Shown here: one piece after another, positions 1-7,862 of the stretch
Position numbering within the stretch: the first letter of the stretch is position 1
Layout of the letters: each line of letters starts with the position of its first letter
Source: a virus
Reading direction: 5' to 3' (one strand)
DNA length: 24,002 nucleotides
Virus record (IMG/VR): IMGVR_UViG_3300047560_000207
Span: 1-24,002 of that record
Made by a program: the position numbers and the translations under genes
The notes under the pieces: generated by a model
Databases searched by the model: none
Seen by the model: only the letters and a program-made list of their open reading frames with translations
What the model was told of the DNA's origin: nothing

Positions 1-671
1 GTATTGTTATAAAGAGCTTGGAAGCCAAAAGCATCATTAGGCGTACCGCTTGTATTATTACGCAATGAAGCATAACCAACGGATGTATTGTTGGCTGCAG
101 TATTTGCATACAATGAACGGAAACCTACGGCTGTATTGTAATTAGATGTTGAGTTTGTGTATAAAGATTCTGCGCCAAATGCTGTATTGCTAACCCCAGT
201 AGTATTTCCATTTAAAGCCCATGTGCCTACACCAGTATTAGCTGCACCTGTAGTATTTAATTGAAGGGATTGATAGCCAACAGCTACGTTGTTTGTACCT
301 GTAGTATTGCTATATAAGGCTTGGTAGCCGAAAGCGTCGTTTGGTGTGCCTGTGGTGTTACTTAGTAACGCATCACGACCAACAGCAGTATTATTTGAAG
401 CCGTATTATTGTTTAAAGAGTTTTGCCCAACAGCAGTATTTGATGTGCCAACAACATTAGAATATAAAGAACCTCTACCTACGGCAGTGTTTTGTGAGCC
501 AGTTGTATTAGATGTTAATGCTGTATTCCCAATAGCTGTATTTTGTATGCCAGTAGTATTAGCCGCCAAAGCACTTAAACCAGCCGCTGTGTTAGTTGTG
601 ATGTTACCGCCGCCGAAGCCAACGGATAATGGTGAGGTGATAACTGAATCCCCATTGATAATAACAGACAT
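1..671 (-). CDS. Tail fibre with YadA-head-like repeats, partial (C-terminus off window)
   Basis: The reading frame starts at an ATG at 671-669 and stays open to the window edge, giving about 223 codons. The start overlaps the stop of the glycosyltransferase gene in a TAATG junction, so translation is probably coupled. After a Gly-rich leader (residues about 1-27) come about twelve units of 16-17 residues built on NTTGxxNTAVGxxALxx, the pattern of trimeric autotransporter (YadA) head repeats, which fold as trimeric beta-rolls. The repeats closely match those of the complete fibre at 1317-2795, including units reading TPNDAFG, so the two genes are paralogues. By analogy it may end in an S74 chaperone domain beyond the edge; that is inference. 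Probable role: distal fibre in host recognition. Confidence 0.8.
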   Translation of the reverse strand, partial: MSVIINGDSVITSPLSVGFGGGNITTNTAAGLSALAANTTGIQNTAIGNTALTSNTTGSQNTAVGRGSLYSNVVGTSNTAVGQNSLNNNTASNNTAVGRDALLSNTTGTPNDAFGYQALYSNTTGTNNVAVGYQSLQLNTTGAANTGVGTWALNGNTTGVSNTAFGAESLYTNSTSNYNTAVGFRSLYANTAANNTSVGYASLRNNTSGTPNDAFGFQALYNN

Positions 672-1324
672 TATAGTGCTCCTATCGCTTTAATATATTC
701 CATAAAATTACCACTGTACTTTTTAGTACCTACGTGGTTACAGGTCATTGTTGGGTCTACAAATACTTTTCCGCCAAGGTCATGCCACTTACGGCAAAAT
801 ACAATATCTTCCGACACTAATTGTCCGTCTTGCACTTGAATGTCAAACACCATGCGGCAATTGCGACCTTCGTTTGTGTATTCTGTCGATGCATCCCATA
901 CCTTCTTGAGCGCATCTTTTGAGATTTTTAGAAATCCTGTAGGTAATCCATCCACCTCAATCAAGCCATTTTCCTCTAGCTTCATGCCATCTTTAAGCGC
1001 ATGCACTGGGAATTGTGGCTCGTCAGTCTTTTTAGGATACACACCACCTACAACGGGCTCAGAGTACTCTAATAGCTTAAATACCCATTCAGGGTTCCAC
1101 TCAACGTCAGAGTCGATGAAGATTAAGTCGTCAAAGTCTTCCTCTAATGCCAAGCGTACAAGGTCGTTACGAGCGCGTTGAACAAGAGAGTCATACGCCA
1201 TATATACAGGCACTACAATCGTCTCTTTTTCATACGACATACGAACAGTGTTTACTAAAGCGTTAGCAAACCATACGTCTACTCTGCCATCGTAAGCAGG
1301 GGTACCGATCAGGACTTTACGCAT
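671..1324 (-). CDS. Glycosyltransferase, GT-A-like (217 aa)
   Basis: The N-terminus (RKVLIGTPAYDG) and the segment LIFIDSDVEWNP at residues 67-78, with a DxD motif at D71-D73 that would bind metal and nucleotide sugar, fit a GT-A fold glycosyltransferase of the GT2/Anp1-like type. The next block, VVGGVYPKK, is typical of such phage enzymes. Length is normal for a single-domain enzyme, and no membrane segment or signal peptide is seen. The start overlaps the end of the upstream fibre gene by 8 nt, and its stop overlaps the start of the next fibre, so it is made together with the fibres. It may glycosylate a virion protein or a host surface glycan; sugar and acceptor cannot be told from sequence. 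Confidence 0.8.
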   Translation of the reverse strand: MRKVLIGTPAYDGRVDVWFANALVNTVRMSYEKETIVVPVYMAYDSLVQRARNDLVRLALEEDFDDLIFIDSDVEWNPEWVFKLLEYSEPVVGGVYPKKTDEPQFPVHALKDGMKLEENGLIEVDGLPTGFLKISKDALKKVWDASTEYTNEGRNCRMVFDIQVQDGQLVSEDIVFCRKWHDLGGKVFVDPTMTCNHVGTKKYSGNFMEYIKAIGAL

Positions 1325-2795
1325 TAACTTTAGCCTCTAGTTCTTTAACGCGAGCTGATAATTCCTTAACAGCGTTGATGAGTGGTTGAATAAACATTTC
1401 TCGGCTAATTGCTTGAGTACCGTCACTTTGCAATGACCAACCTTCAAATGTGTCTACGCCTACTTCATCTAGTGCGGCTTTAACTTCTTGTGCCAATAGA
1501 CCATGCATGACCACTTCCGTGTCCATTTGGTTTTCTTCGTTATAGCTTGATAATTCTTCAGGCACTTCGTAGCTTGGTTTCCATGTATATGTTACTGGAC
1601 GTAATTTTTCAATAAATGAAAGACCTAATGTGTCATCTTGAATGTTAGTTTTTAAACGCTGGTCTGATACGCGAGTCCAAGTAGCGGCAGAAGTAAATGT
1701 TGCGTATACATAGTTAGATGCTTTACCAAGAGATACGGTATTGTCACCTTGACCATTAAATGAAGCTCCAATAACAATTTGGTTTACCCCACCAACCCCA
1801 GAAGCATTGACGTTGTATCCAATAATAACGTTATCTGTACCAGTAGTTAAGTTACCGCCAGCCGCACAACCAACTGCAGTATTTCTAGCACCTGTAGTTA
1901 CGTTATTTAATGCTGTGTAGTAAAGACCTGTTACACCACCACCAACGGCTGTGTTCCATGAACCAGTTGCATTCTCTAATGTTGCATAACCTACAGCAGT
2001 ATTATCTTGCCCTGTCAAGTTTAACTCTAAAGCATACGACCCCACAGCCACATTTCGTGAGCCAGTAGTATTTAAACGACATGAGTTAAACCCAAATGAT
2101 GTGTTATTTTGACCTGTAGTATTCGCTCTTAATGCTTGGTATCCAAATGCATCGTTAGAAATACCTGTACTATTAGTATATAACGCAGCGTAACCAACAG
2201 CTGTACTTCCTGTCCCAGTTGTATTTGAAGCTAATGCAGCAAAGCCAACAGCAGTCATGCTATCTGAAGTAGAACTATTTAATGCTTGCCAACCAACTGC
2301 CACGTTTGATTGCCCAATAGTATTTGAGTAAAGTGCCGTTCTACCAACAGCTACGTTATAAGCACCTGTTGTATTGCTGTATAGAGCTTGGGAGCCAAAA
2401 GCATCGTTAGGTGTACCTGTGGTGTTGGCATGAAGTGCATTATGTCCTACAGCAGTGTTATTAGAAGCAGTGTTTGCTACCAAAGTATCTACACCAATAG
2501 CGACATTATAATTGCCTGTAGTGTTAGATGCTAATGCTCCATTTCCTAAAGCATTGTTTTGTTGCCCTGTTGTATTATCTCTTAATGCTTGTAAACCAAC
2601 AGCTGTATTATAAGCACCTGTAGTATTTGACCCTAAAGCCGATGTACCAAACGCTGTATTACTTGATACAGAGCCGCCACCGTTGCCCATGTTCATTGAA
2701 GAAGAGGGTAGGGTGACTACCGTTGAACCAGCAGCCGAGGGCGCTTGAAGTGTGACTGAACCACTGACATCACCTGCCACAATAATCGAAGACAT
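1317..2795 (-). CDS. Tail fibre with YadA-like repeats and C-terminal S74 chaperone domain (492 aa)
   Basis: After a short N-terminal part (SSIIVAGDVSGSVTLQAPSA) the protein has about sixteen 16-17-residue NTTGxxNTAVGxxAL units from about residue 45 to 330, a trimeric beta-roll shaft. The C-terminal ~115 residues form a Peptidase_S74 intramolecular chaperone domain starting at SDQRLK (S377, K382). In the endosialidase family the equivalent Ser and Lys, five apart, carry out self-cleavage after trimer folding. GLLAQEV and a terminal coiled coil (ELSARVKELEAKV) are also typical. AGGAG lies 9 nt before the ATG, and one base separates it from the GIY-YIG gene. The expected product is a trimeric host-recognition fibre that releases its C-terminal chaperone. 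The receptor is unknown. Confidence 0.9.
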   Translation of the reverse strand: MSSIIVAGDVSGSVTLQAPSAAGSTVVTLPSSSMNMGNGGGSVSSNTAFGTSALGSNTTGAYNTAVGLQALRDNTTGQQNNALGNGALASNTTGNYNVAIGVDTLVANTASNNTAVGHNALHANTTGTPNDAFGSQALYSNTTGAYNVAVGRTALYSNTIGQSNVAVGWQALNSSTSDSMTAVGFAALASNTTGTGSTAVGYAALYTNSTGISNDAFGYQALRANTTGQNNTSFGFNSCRLNTTGSRNVAVGSYALELNLTGQDNTAVGYATLENATGSWNTAVGGGVTGLYYTALNNVTTGARNTAVGCAAGGNLTTGTDNVIIGYNVNASGVGGVNQIVIGASFNGQGDNTVSLGKASNYVYATFTSAATWTRVSDQRLKTNIQDDTLGLSFIEKLRPVTYTWKPSYEVPEELSSYNEENQMDTEVVMHGLLAQEVKAALDEVGVDTFEGWSLQSDGTQAISREMFIQPLINAVKELSARVKELEAKVNA

Positions 2796-2796
2796 A

Positions 2797-3378
2797 TTAT
2801 TTTACTCCTATAAATTTGCAATTATCCATGTGCCATCTTTTCATTGGGATGATGCCACCTTCTTTGCCACAGTGTGGACAGGCAACTTTTGGGTAATGCT
2901 TACCCCTCATTGCTGATATTCTACCTTTGTTTACTTCTAGCAACCGTTGTTTATTGTACTCAGACATCTTTCTACCAATAGCAGCTAAACGTCTTTTTTC
3001 TTTTTCCTCGGCTGTATGTACTCTGCCAGTATTGGCTTTTTTAATGGCTTCGATTACATGACTAAGGCATTTCTTGCCTTTATTCCATCTAGTTATTGGA
3101 GGCATTCCGCCACCTACAACATGGTTCCAGCCAGTTTGTTCTTTGCTTCTTAATTTACTTTCAAGCATCAAGCAATAGGCTTCTTCGGCAATAACCACAA
3201 TAGTTTTTACTAAATTATCCCAACCATACTTTTTGATAGCGCTTAAAAAGTGCCTATTCCCTGTCCTAGTTTTATGGTCAGCAAAACGCTTTTTAACGTT
3301 ATTGGTTACGCCAATATAGCCCTGAGTAAACATATCAGTATGCTCAGGCAAATGAATCCAGTACACGACTGAACTCAT
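2797..3378 (-). CDS. GIY-YIG homing endonuclease with NUMOD-like repeats (193 aa)
   Basis: An N-terminal GIY-YIG nuclease domain spans about residues 4-95. VYW (5-7) replaces the first signature and GYIG (20-23) holds the second; R31 and E73 match the expected catalytic Arg and metal-binding Glu, and WNHVVGGG closes the domain. Residues 98-160 are basic and carry NUMOD3-like segments (TGRVHTAEEKEKRR and GRKMSEYNKQR), which bind DNA in homing enzymes. A C-terminal CPHCGKEGG...RWHMDNC (C168, C171, H183, C187) looks like a single zinc finger. The gene sits free-standing between two fibre genes and reuses their stop/start signals (TAATG with the upstream gene, one-base gap to the next). That is typical of a mobile endonuclease inserted in a late operon. 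Confidence 0.88.
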   Translation of the reverse strand: MSSVVYWIHLPEHTDMFTQGYIGVTNNVKKRFADHKTRTGNRHFLSAIKKYGWDNLVKTIVVIAEEAYCLMLESKLRSKEQTGWNHVVGGGMPPITRWNKGKKCLSHVIEAIKKANTGRVHTAEEKEKRRLAAIGRKMSEYNKQRLLEVNKGRISAMRGKHYPKVACPHCGKEGGIIPMKRWHMDNCKFIGVK

Positions 3379-4607
3379 TATTTCGCTCCTTTTAACGCTT
3401 CTACGTCTGCTTTAAGTTGTTCGATGATGGCTTGTTGTTCTTTAATTGCAGCCACAAGAAGTGGAATAGTATCTGTATATTGAACGCCTAATTTATCTGG
3501 GTCACTTGCATCAACCGCTTCAGGCAATACTGCTTGAACATCTTGAGCAATTAAGAAAGCTCTGCGTGTGCCTTCTTCGTCAGTTTTATATTTGCCAATT
3601 ACTGCACGAAGTGATGATACTTTTTCAGCAGCGTTTTCAATATTTTCAATAATATCTTTTTCACGTTCATCTGAAACAGCAGTCCATGATGTTCCTGCAC
3701 TAGCCAAATATACGCCACCGCTACCATTACATTCAACATAAATTCTAGTAGCATTCATGTCCATGCCAACTAAACCTTTTCTAGCATTTGAGCTATTATT
3801 GAAAAGATATGATGGATATGCACCATTTCCTGATGCTGCCGCTGCTGTAATTGTTGCACCATTCCATGTTGTAGTAGTAGAGCTTTTAACGGTTAAAGGG
3901 CTGTCTGAACCAACGGCTGTAGTTCCAATCAACACATTACCACCAGACGAAATACGCATTTTTTCAGCGACGGAAAGATTTACTGTCCTAGTGCCACCAG
4001 TTTCTGCTCCCGTATTGTAATTACAGAATTGAATGTCGCCGCTATATTCCCCAATAATTGCTGCGCCACCTTGTTGCCCTGTTCCCGATAAAACTGTAAA
4101 AGTATTTGTTGCTGCTCCGCTATCTATCGTGGCATTGTAAGTTAAAGCAGCGCCATAAATACCATTCCCACCATAGTTAGCAACCAAGTTAATGCTTCTT
4201 CGTAATCCAGTTGAAGATACTGATAATGCAGGACCACCAGTACCTGTTGCACTTGATGGAGTGGTGTTTCCAACCCCTACGTTACCAGAGGAGTCAATAC
4301 GCATACGTTCTGTGCCATTTGTAGAAATTCCTAGTGAATTTCCAGTAATCCAAAATAATCCTGTTGAACTTGAGCCAACTCCGACAGCAACATTGTTGGC
4401 AACACCAACCCCACTTGAATCAAATAATACTGGCTTTGTAGCCTGTAATTGAACACTAGGACTACTTGTACCAATCCCCAAGTTACCACTTGCATCCATC
4501 GTCATGTAGGTTGTACCTGCTGACTGGAAGCCTAATACGCCAGAAGAATCTCCGGTTACTGCTAATCCACCACCCGCGGAAGTTACTGCATTAATCGTCG
4601 TTGCCAT
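3378..4607 (-). CDS. Tail fibre with C-terminal S74 chaperone domain (409 aa)
   Basis: The body is a Gly/Ser/Thr-rich beta-structured shaft with spaced MRIDSSGNVGVG- and MDASGNLGIG-type segments, common in phage fibres and knob-like proteins. The C-terminal ~97 residues are a Peptidase_S74 chaperone domain with the dyad in SDEREK (S312, K317), followed by RRAFLIAQDVQAVLPEAV and a coiled-coil tail (AIIEQLKADVEALKG). The start has AAGGA 8 nt upstream, overlapping the stop of the preceding gene. Its shaft differs from the YadA-type repeats of the 492-aa fibre, so the two share the chaperone but not the shaft. It is likely a second receptor-binding or side fibre; the homing endonuclease directly follows it. 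Confidence 0.9.
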   Translation of the reverse strand: MATTINAVTSAGGGLAVTGDSSGVLGFQSAGTTYMTMDASGNLGIGTSSPSVQLQATKPVLFDSSGVGVANNVAVGVGSSSTGLFWITGNSLGISTNGTERMRIDSSGNVGVGNTTPSSATGTGGPALSVSSTGLRRSINLVANYGGNGIYGAALTYNATIDSGAATNTFTVLSGTGQQGGAAIIGEYSGDIQFCNYNTGAETGGTRTVNLSVAEKMRISSGGNVLIGTTAVGSDSPLTVKSSTTTTWNGATITAAAASGNGAYPSYLFNNSSNARKGLVGMDMNATRIYVECNGSGGVYLASAGTSWTAVSDEREKDIIENIENAAEKVSSLRAVIGKYKTDEEGTRRAFLIAQDVQAVLPEAVDASDPDKLGVQYTDTIPLLVAAIKEQQAIIEQLKADVEALKGAK

Positions 4608-4616
4608 GTTATATCC

Positions 4617-5357
4617 TTATAAAACAATCCAGCGACTACCGCTTGGAATTGTAACTGTTACGCCTGAATCGATTGTGATTGGTCCTGTGGTCATCGCATT
4701 TTTTGCTGATGGGATTGAGTATGAAGTTGTCACTGTTTGGCCATTCAAGAAGAAAATCTCATCAGCGCCACCACCAGTTGCGCCACCACCTAAACTTGAC
4801 CAACTTGATCCAGCATATCCTTCATACTTACCAGTAGTTGAGTTAAAACGAATCTTACCATCGGCACCTGTTGGTTGTTGAGCTGTGGTACCTACTGGAA
4901 TTTTAATTGCACCAGTTGAAGTAAATGATGCATCTCCACCCACAGTCAATGCATTTAAGTATGTTACGGCTTCAACTACATTAACGCCTGTATTATAAAC
5001 CAACGCTGATGTGCCCGCAGGTACTGCTACGCCTGAACCTGAAGAATTCTTTACCGTGATTGTATCAGCACAACCGTTATTAATTACATAGAATTTTTCA
5101 ATAGCAGGCACAATAAGGTTTTGTGCGCCACCTGATGTACCTGTCAAATTAAGCCGTAGATTACGTGCTGTTTGGGAGCCGTTAGTGTCGGTGAGCGTTA
5201 ATGTAACTGTACCACTAGCAAAAGTTACGTCGGCAGAACCTGTAATCGCTTCTTCAATTGCTGTACCTAAGTTGACATTCGTAGTTGTACCCCAGGTACC
5301 AGACTGGTCGCCTGTCCCGATAAGCTCAATTTTTAATGCTGAATACGTGCTAGACAT
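4617..5357 (-). CDS. Tail fibre-associated structural protein (246 aa)
   Basis: The N-terminus (SSTYSALKIELIGTGDQSGTWGTTTNVNLGTA) is a recurrent opening of phage fibre or tail proteins, the GDQSGTWG segment being characteristic. The middle is beta-rich with few charged residues. Residues about 160-187 (QQPTGADGKIRFNSTTGKYEGY) resemble a short module found in many virion proteins. The last ~40 residues (TTSYSIPSAKNAMTTGPITI...VTVTIPSGSRWIVL) match the end of the 165-aa protein at 6357-6854, so the two share a C-terminal module. The ribosome site is AAGGATT. The gene lies in the fibre block and probably encodes a fibre or fibre-attachment protein. No enzymatic motif is seen. Confidence 0.75.
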   Translation of the reverse strand: MSSTYSALKIELIGTGDQSGTWGTTTNVNLGTAIEEAITGSADVTFASGTVTLTLTDTNGSQTARNLRLNLTGTSGGAQNLIVPAIEKFYVINNGCADTITVKNSSGSGVAVPAGTSALVYNTGVNVVEAVTYLNALTVGGDASFTSTGAIKIPVGTTAQQPTGADGKIRFNSTTGKYEGYAGSSWSSLGGGATGGGADEIFFLNGQTVTTSYSIPSAKNAMTTGPITIDSGVTVTIPSGSRWIVL

Positions 5358-5390
5358 ATTTTAATCCTTTGATTTACCGCCATTTTATAC

Positions 5391-6356
5391 TTATTGGTTG
5401 TCATCTACAAGCACCCAATTAGGTGTCTGCCCATCGTTCACTGCAACCCATAGTGTTGTTTGTGAATCATCAACTGGAGTCCAGTTAGGTGTCTGCCCAT
5501 CGGGGATAATAAACCAGCCTCTAGCGTACTGTGTTTCGGATAATGTTAAGTAGTTATCATTAACTACTACATTAAATTGTGCAGCAACGTTTTGTGTATT
5601 CGTTACCGTTATAGTTTCGGCTCTTGTCACTACAAATGCCGCGTTTACAACCTGTGATTCTGTTAGCGTTATTGTCTCGTCAACAGTGCCAGTATATGCA
5701 AAGAACCCTAATTGTTCTTCTGTTAATGTAGTTGATTCATCAACTGTAGCTACAAAATCAGCTAGTACATCTTGATCAGTTGTAACATTTAATACTTCAT
5801 TTACAAAGACTAAGAAGTCTTGGTCTGAATCCGTATCTGCTGCTAACAACACTACCAACTCAGTCACACTACCTGTAAAGTCAGCTAATACGTCTTGTGC
5901 TTCTGTTAGCGTTACTGTTTCATCTACATACCCTAAGAATGTAACTTGGGTACTATATATATCGGTTAACGTAATCCCATCTACAACAGTGCCTACATAG
6001 GCAGCTAGGACATCTTGGTCCTCGGTAAGTGTTACTGACTCATTAGTAGTAACCGGATACTCTACATTACCTGTTTGAGCTGCTGTTAAAGTTTCTGTCT
6101 CAGTAACATTTACTACAAATGTAGCAACTGCTGTCTGGGCACTTGTTAGCGTTTGTGTTTCAGTAACATTCCCTAGGAATACTGCTAGTACACTTTGAGC
6201 TTCTGTTATTGTTAGTGTTTCACTTCTAGCTACTGGATAATCAACTACAACTGTCTGAGCTGCAGTTAAAGTTATAGCCTCGTCAGTAGATACCGCGTAC
6301 GATGCCCCGCTTAATGAGCTAAACGGTGTTGCTGAAAACGGAGCAAACCCAAACAT
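5391..6356 (-). CDS. Repeat-rich virion protein with ~20-residue ETxTLTEAQ units (321 aa)
   Basis: Residues about 20-280 consist of roughly twelve tandem units of 20-21 residues on the pattern VDETITLTEAQDVLADFxGx, rich in Thr, Val, Glu and Asp and almost free of Lys and Cys. This suggests a repetitive beta-solenoid or fibre shaft. The last ~35 residues carry three WxxVxDxQT-type units, two of which share an almost identical stretch of about 18 nt. The gene starts immediately after the TAG stop of the 165-aa gene (TAGATG), so it depends on coupled translation. The protein is strongly acidic. I do not recognise a named family. Its place among fibre genes makes a structural, adhesin-like role likely; that is inference. 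Confidence 0.72.
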   Translation of the reverse strand: MFGFAPFSATPFSSLSGASYAVSTDEAITLTAAQTVVVDYPVARSETLTITEAQSVLAVFLGNVTETQTLTSAQTAVATFVVNVTETETLTAAQTGNVEYPVTTNESVTLTEDQDVLAAYVGTVVDGITLTDIYSTQVTFLGYVDETVTLTEAQDVLADFTGSVTELVVLLAADTDSDQDFLVFVNEVLNVTTDQDVLADFVATVDESTTLTEEQLGFFAYTGTVDETITLTESQVVNAAFVVTRAETITVTNTQNVAAQFNVVVNDNYLTLSETQYARGWFIIPDGQTPNWTPVDDSQTTLWVAVNDGQTPNWVLVDDNQ

Positions 6357-6854
6357 CTACAACACTACCCATTTACTGCCAGACGGAACAGTGACAGTCA
6401 CACCTCCAGATACTGTTATAGGACCTGCCGACATTGCACTTGATCCGCTTGGAATCGAATAACTTGTAGCTACAGTTAAGCTATTAACAAATAACCCATT
6501 GGTTGCGCTAAACTGAGGAGCATACCCTGTAAGCGTTGTATCTTGAATAACGGCTCTAGCAGCGGTGTAATCACACCATACATCTTTAGTTCCAGCTGAG
6601 AAGTTAACTAGGGAACCACTATTAGATGAAGCCAATACAGTTGTTCTGGATAAAGTAGTACCTGAAGAAGTGTAAGTGCCAATACCTACTTCCCATTCAG
6701 ACGTGCCAGAGCCAGCAATGGTATAGTAAGTTGTATTACCATTACCAATTGCTGAAAATGACTGAAACCCTGTAGCCGCACCACCAAGCGTAATCGTGCC
6801 TGTTCCTGTGGTCGTAGTGGTCTCTCGTACCCTATCTTTAAATACTAGAGCCAT
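6357..6854 (-). CDS. Small tail/virion structural protein (165 aa)
   Basis: The N-terminal ~100 residues (ALVFKDRVRETTTTTGTGTI...FSAIGNGNTTYYTIAGSG...WEVGIGTYTSSGTTLSRTTVLASSNSG...TKDVWCDYTAARAV) form a pattern I recognise as recurrent in tail regions of aquatic phages, usually called hypothetical or structural. The C-terminal ~37 residues match the C-terminus of the 246-aa protein. AGGAG lies a few bases before the ATG, and the stop directly abuts the start of the 321-aa repeat protein. No catalytic motif is seen. It probably forms a domain linking fibres to the tail; the precise role is unknown. Confidence 0.75.
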   Translation of the reverse strand: MALVFKDRVRETTTTTGTGTITLGGAATGFQSFSAIGNGNTTYYTIAGSGTSEWEVGIGTYTSSGTTLSRTTVLASSNSGSLVNFSAGTKDVWCDYTAARAVIQDTTLTGYAPQFSATNGLFVNSLTVATSYSIPSGSSAMSAGPITVSGGVTVTVPSGSKWVVL

Positions 6855-6867
6855 GCTGGGCTCCTAA

Positions 6868-7434
6868 TTAAGCTGCAGTTGCTGAGTATGTAACGCTTAG
6901 TGTATCGCCAGATGTAACTGTCTTGCTACCAGCTGTAAAGTCACCAGCACTAAACAATGTACCTGTTGTATTATCAATCGTAGCTGAACCACCGATGTTG
7001 ATAAAGCAACCTGCTACAGTACCTGAACCTGTCATTGAGAACACTACTGCTGAGCTTGTAGCAATTACACCACCTGCTGCTGCACCAAATGTAGGTGTCT
7101 TACGGTTGCCTGAATATGTAGGAGCGTTAGCTAAACCTACTTCATTCCATGTACCATGTGAAGCTTGAGTATCTGCAACGTCTGGAGTACCTGTGCCTTT
7201 TAAGCCCATTACTACTGCACCAGCAGCTACGTTACCAAAGATTGTATCCATAGTTAAGTTCTTACCAACGGTAGTCACTAGATTATGAATATCATCTTTC
7301 CATTTAAAATTACCTTGTGCATCACGGCATTCTACTGTGTAGTAGCCTGAAATACTTGTAGCTTCTGAATGACTAGCGCCACGATCAACTGTAGCAGCGC
7401 AAACATCAGCCATCTGTACCTTTTCTGTAAACAT
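6868..7434 (-). CDS. Putative virion structural protein (188 aa)
   Basis: I chose the ATG at 7434 because AGGAG lies 6 nt upstream; an inner ATG (MADVCAAT, seven codons later) is also possible. Residues about 28-60 (SGYYTVECRDAQGNFKWKDDIHNLVTTVGKN) and the Gly/Ala/Thr-rich rest resemble a family of phage structural proteins in which a CRDxxG-K segment precedes VTTxGKN. There is no signal peptide, coiled coil or catalytic motif. It lies between the 139-aa and 165-aa structural genes in the same operon. The function is inferred from position only. Confidence 0.65.
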   Translation of the reverse strand: MFTEKVQMADVCAATVDRGASHSEATSISGYYTVECRDAQGNFKWKDDIHNLVTTVGKNLTMDTIFGNVAAGAVVMGLKGTGTPDVADTQASHGTWNEVGLANAPTYSGNRKTPTFGAAAGGVIATSSAVVFSMTGSGTVAGCFINIGGSATIDNTTGTLFSAGDFTAGSKTVTSGDTLSVTYSATAA

Positions 7435-7442
7435 ATAAACTC

Positions 7443-7862
7443 CTAACTAATACGAATAATGGCAGTATTGGCATCTGCCACGGGGAAAGTAACAGTAAAC
7501 GTATTTACTGCTGTTTTATCTTCGCCAAAATTTAAAACAGCAACCGCTGCATTCGTTGTGGCATTATATATCAACGCCCCTCTAGTCGTGAAACTAGCTG
7601 GACTCCAAGTCACATTATTAAATGTCACGATGGCTGTTGATCCGCTCAAGCTAGGGGATACCTTAGTTAGCGTTTCGCCCCCTGCTGTATATCCAGTGCC
7701 TGTAATTTCGCCTGTTGTTGAATATACAGTTGTACTTGCGCTTAAATCAGCGGTTGAATCATATAATGCAATTTTATAGGTGTAGCTAGACCCTGTATCA
7801 AAATCTTCTAGACCTTTAAGTACGTTTAATTTAAAAACGTTGCAGATGGTTTGTGTAATCAT
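7443..7862 (-). CDS. Putative virion structural protein (139 aa)
   Basis: The start overlaps the TGA of the upstream adaptor gene in an ATGA junction, pointing to coupled translation. The protein begins MITQTICNVFKLNVLKGLEDF, followed by YKIALYDSTADLSASTTVYS and ITGTGYTAGGETL, and later FNNVTWSPASFTTRGALIYN. This series is familiar from small beta-rich proteins in the tail or neck region of aquatic phages. No enzymatic motif is seen. It is likely a minor virion protein; whether it sits in the neck or the fibre base cannot be decided from sequence. Confidence 0.7.
   Translation of the reverse strand: MITQTICNVFKLNVLKGLEDFDTGSSYTYKIALYDSTADLSASTTVYSTTGEITGTGYTAGGETLTKVSPSLSGSTAIVTFNNVTWSPASFTTRGALIYNATTNAAVAVLNFGEDKTAVNTFTVTFPVADANTAIIRIS

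Noticed and set aside
346-693. Plus-strand frame of 115 codons at the left end
   Set aside because: It is the mirror of the repeat-rich fibre gene on the minus strand. It is proline/valine-rich without any domain, and the minus-strand frame carries clear YadA-type repeats.
840-1181. Plus-strand frame of 113 codons
   Set aside because: It lies wholly inside the glycosyltransferase gene, whose DxD motif is in the other strand.
1-2795. The short repeats of the left end as a CRISPR array
   Set aside because: Units are about 51 nt, diverged, without spacers, and translate cleanly into fibre repeats.
7459-7779. Plus-strand frame of 106 codons
   Set aside because: Antisense to the 139-aa structural gene; no ribosome site and no recognisable pattern.
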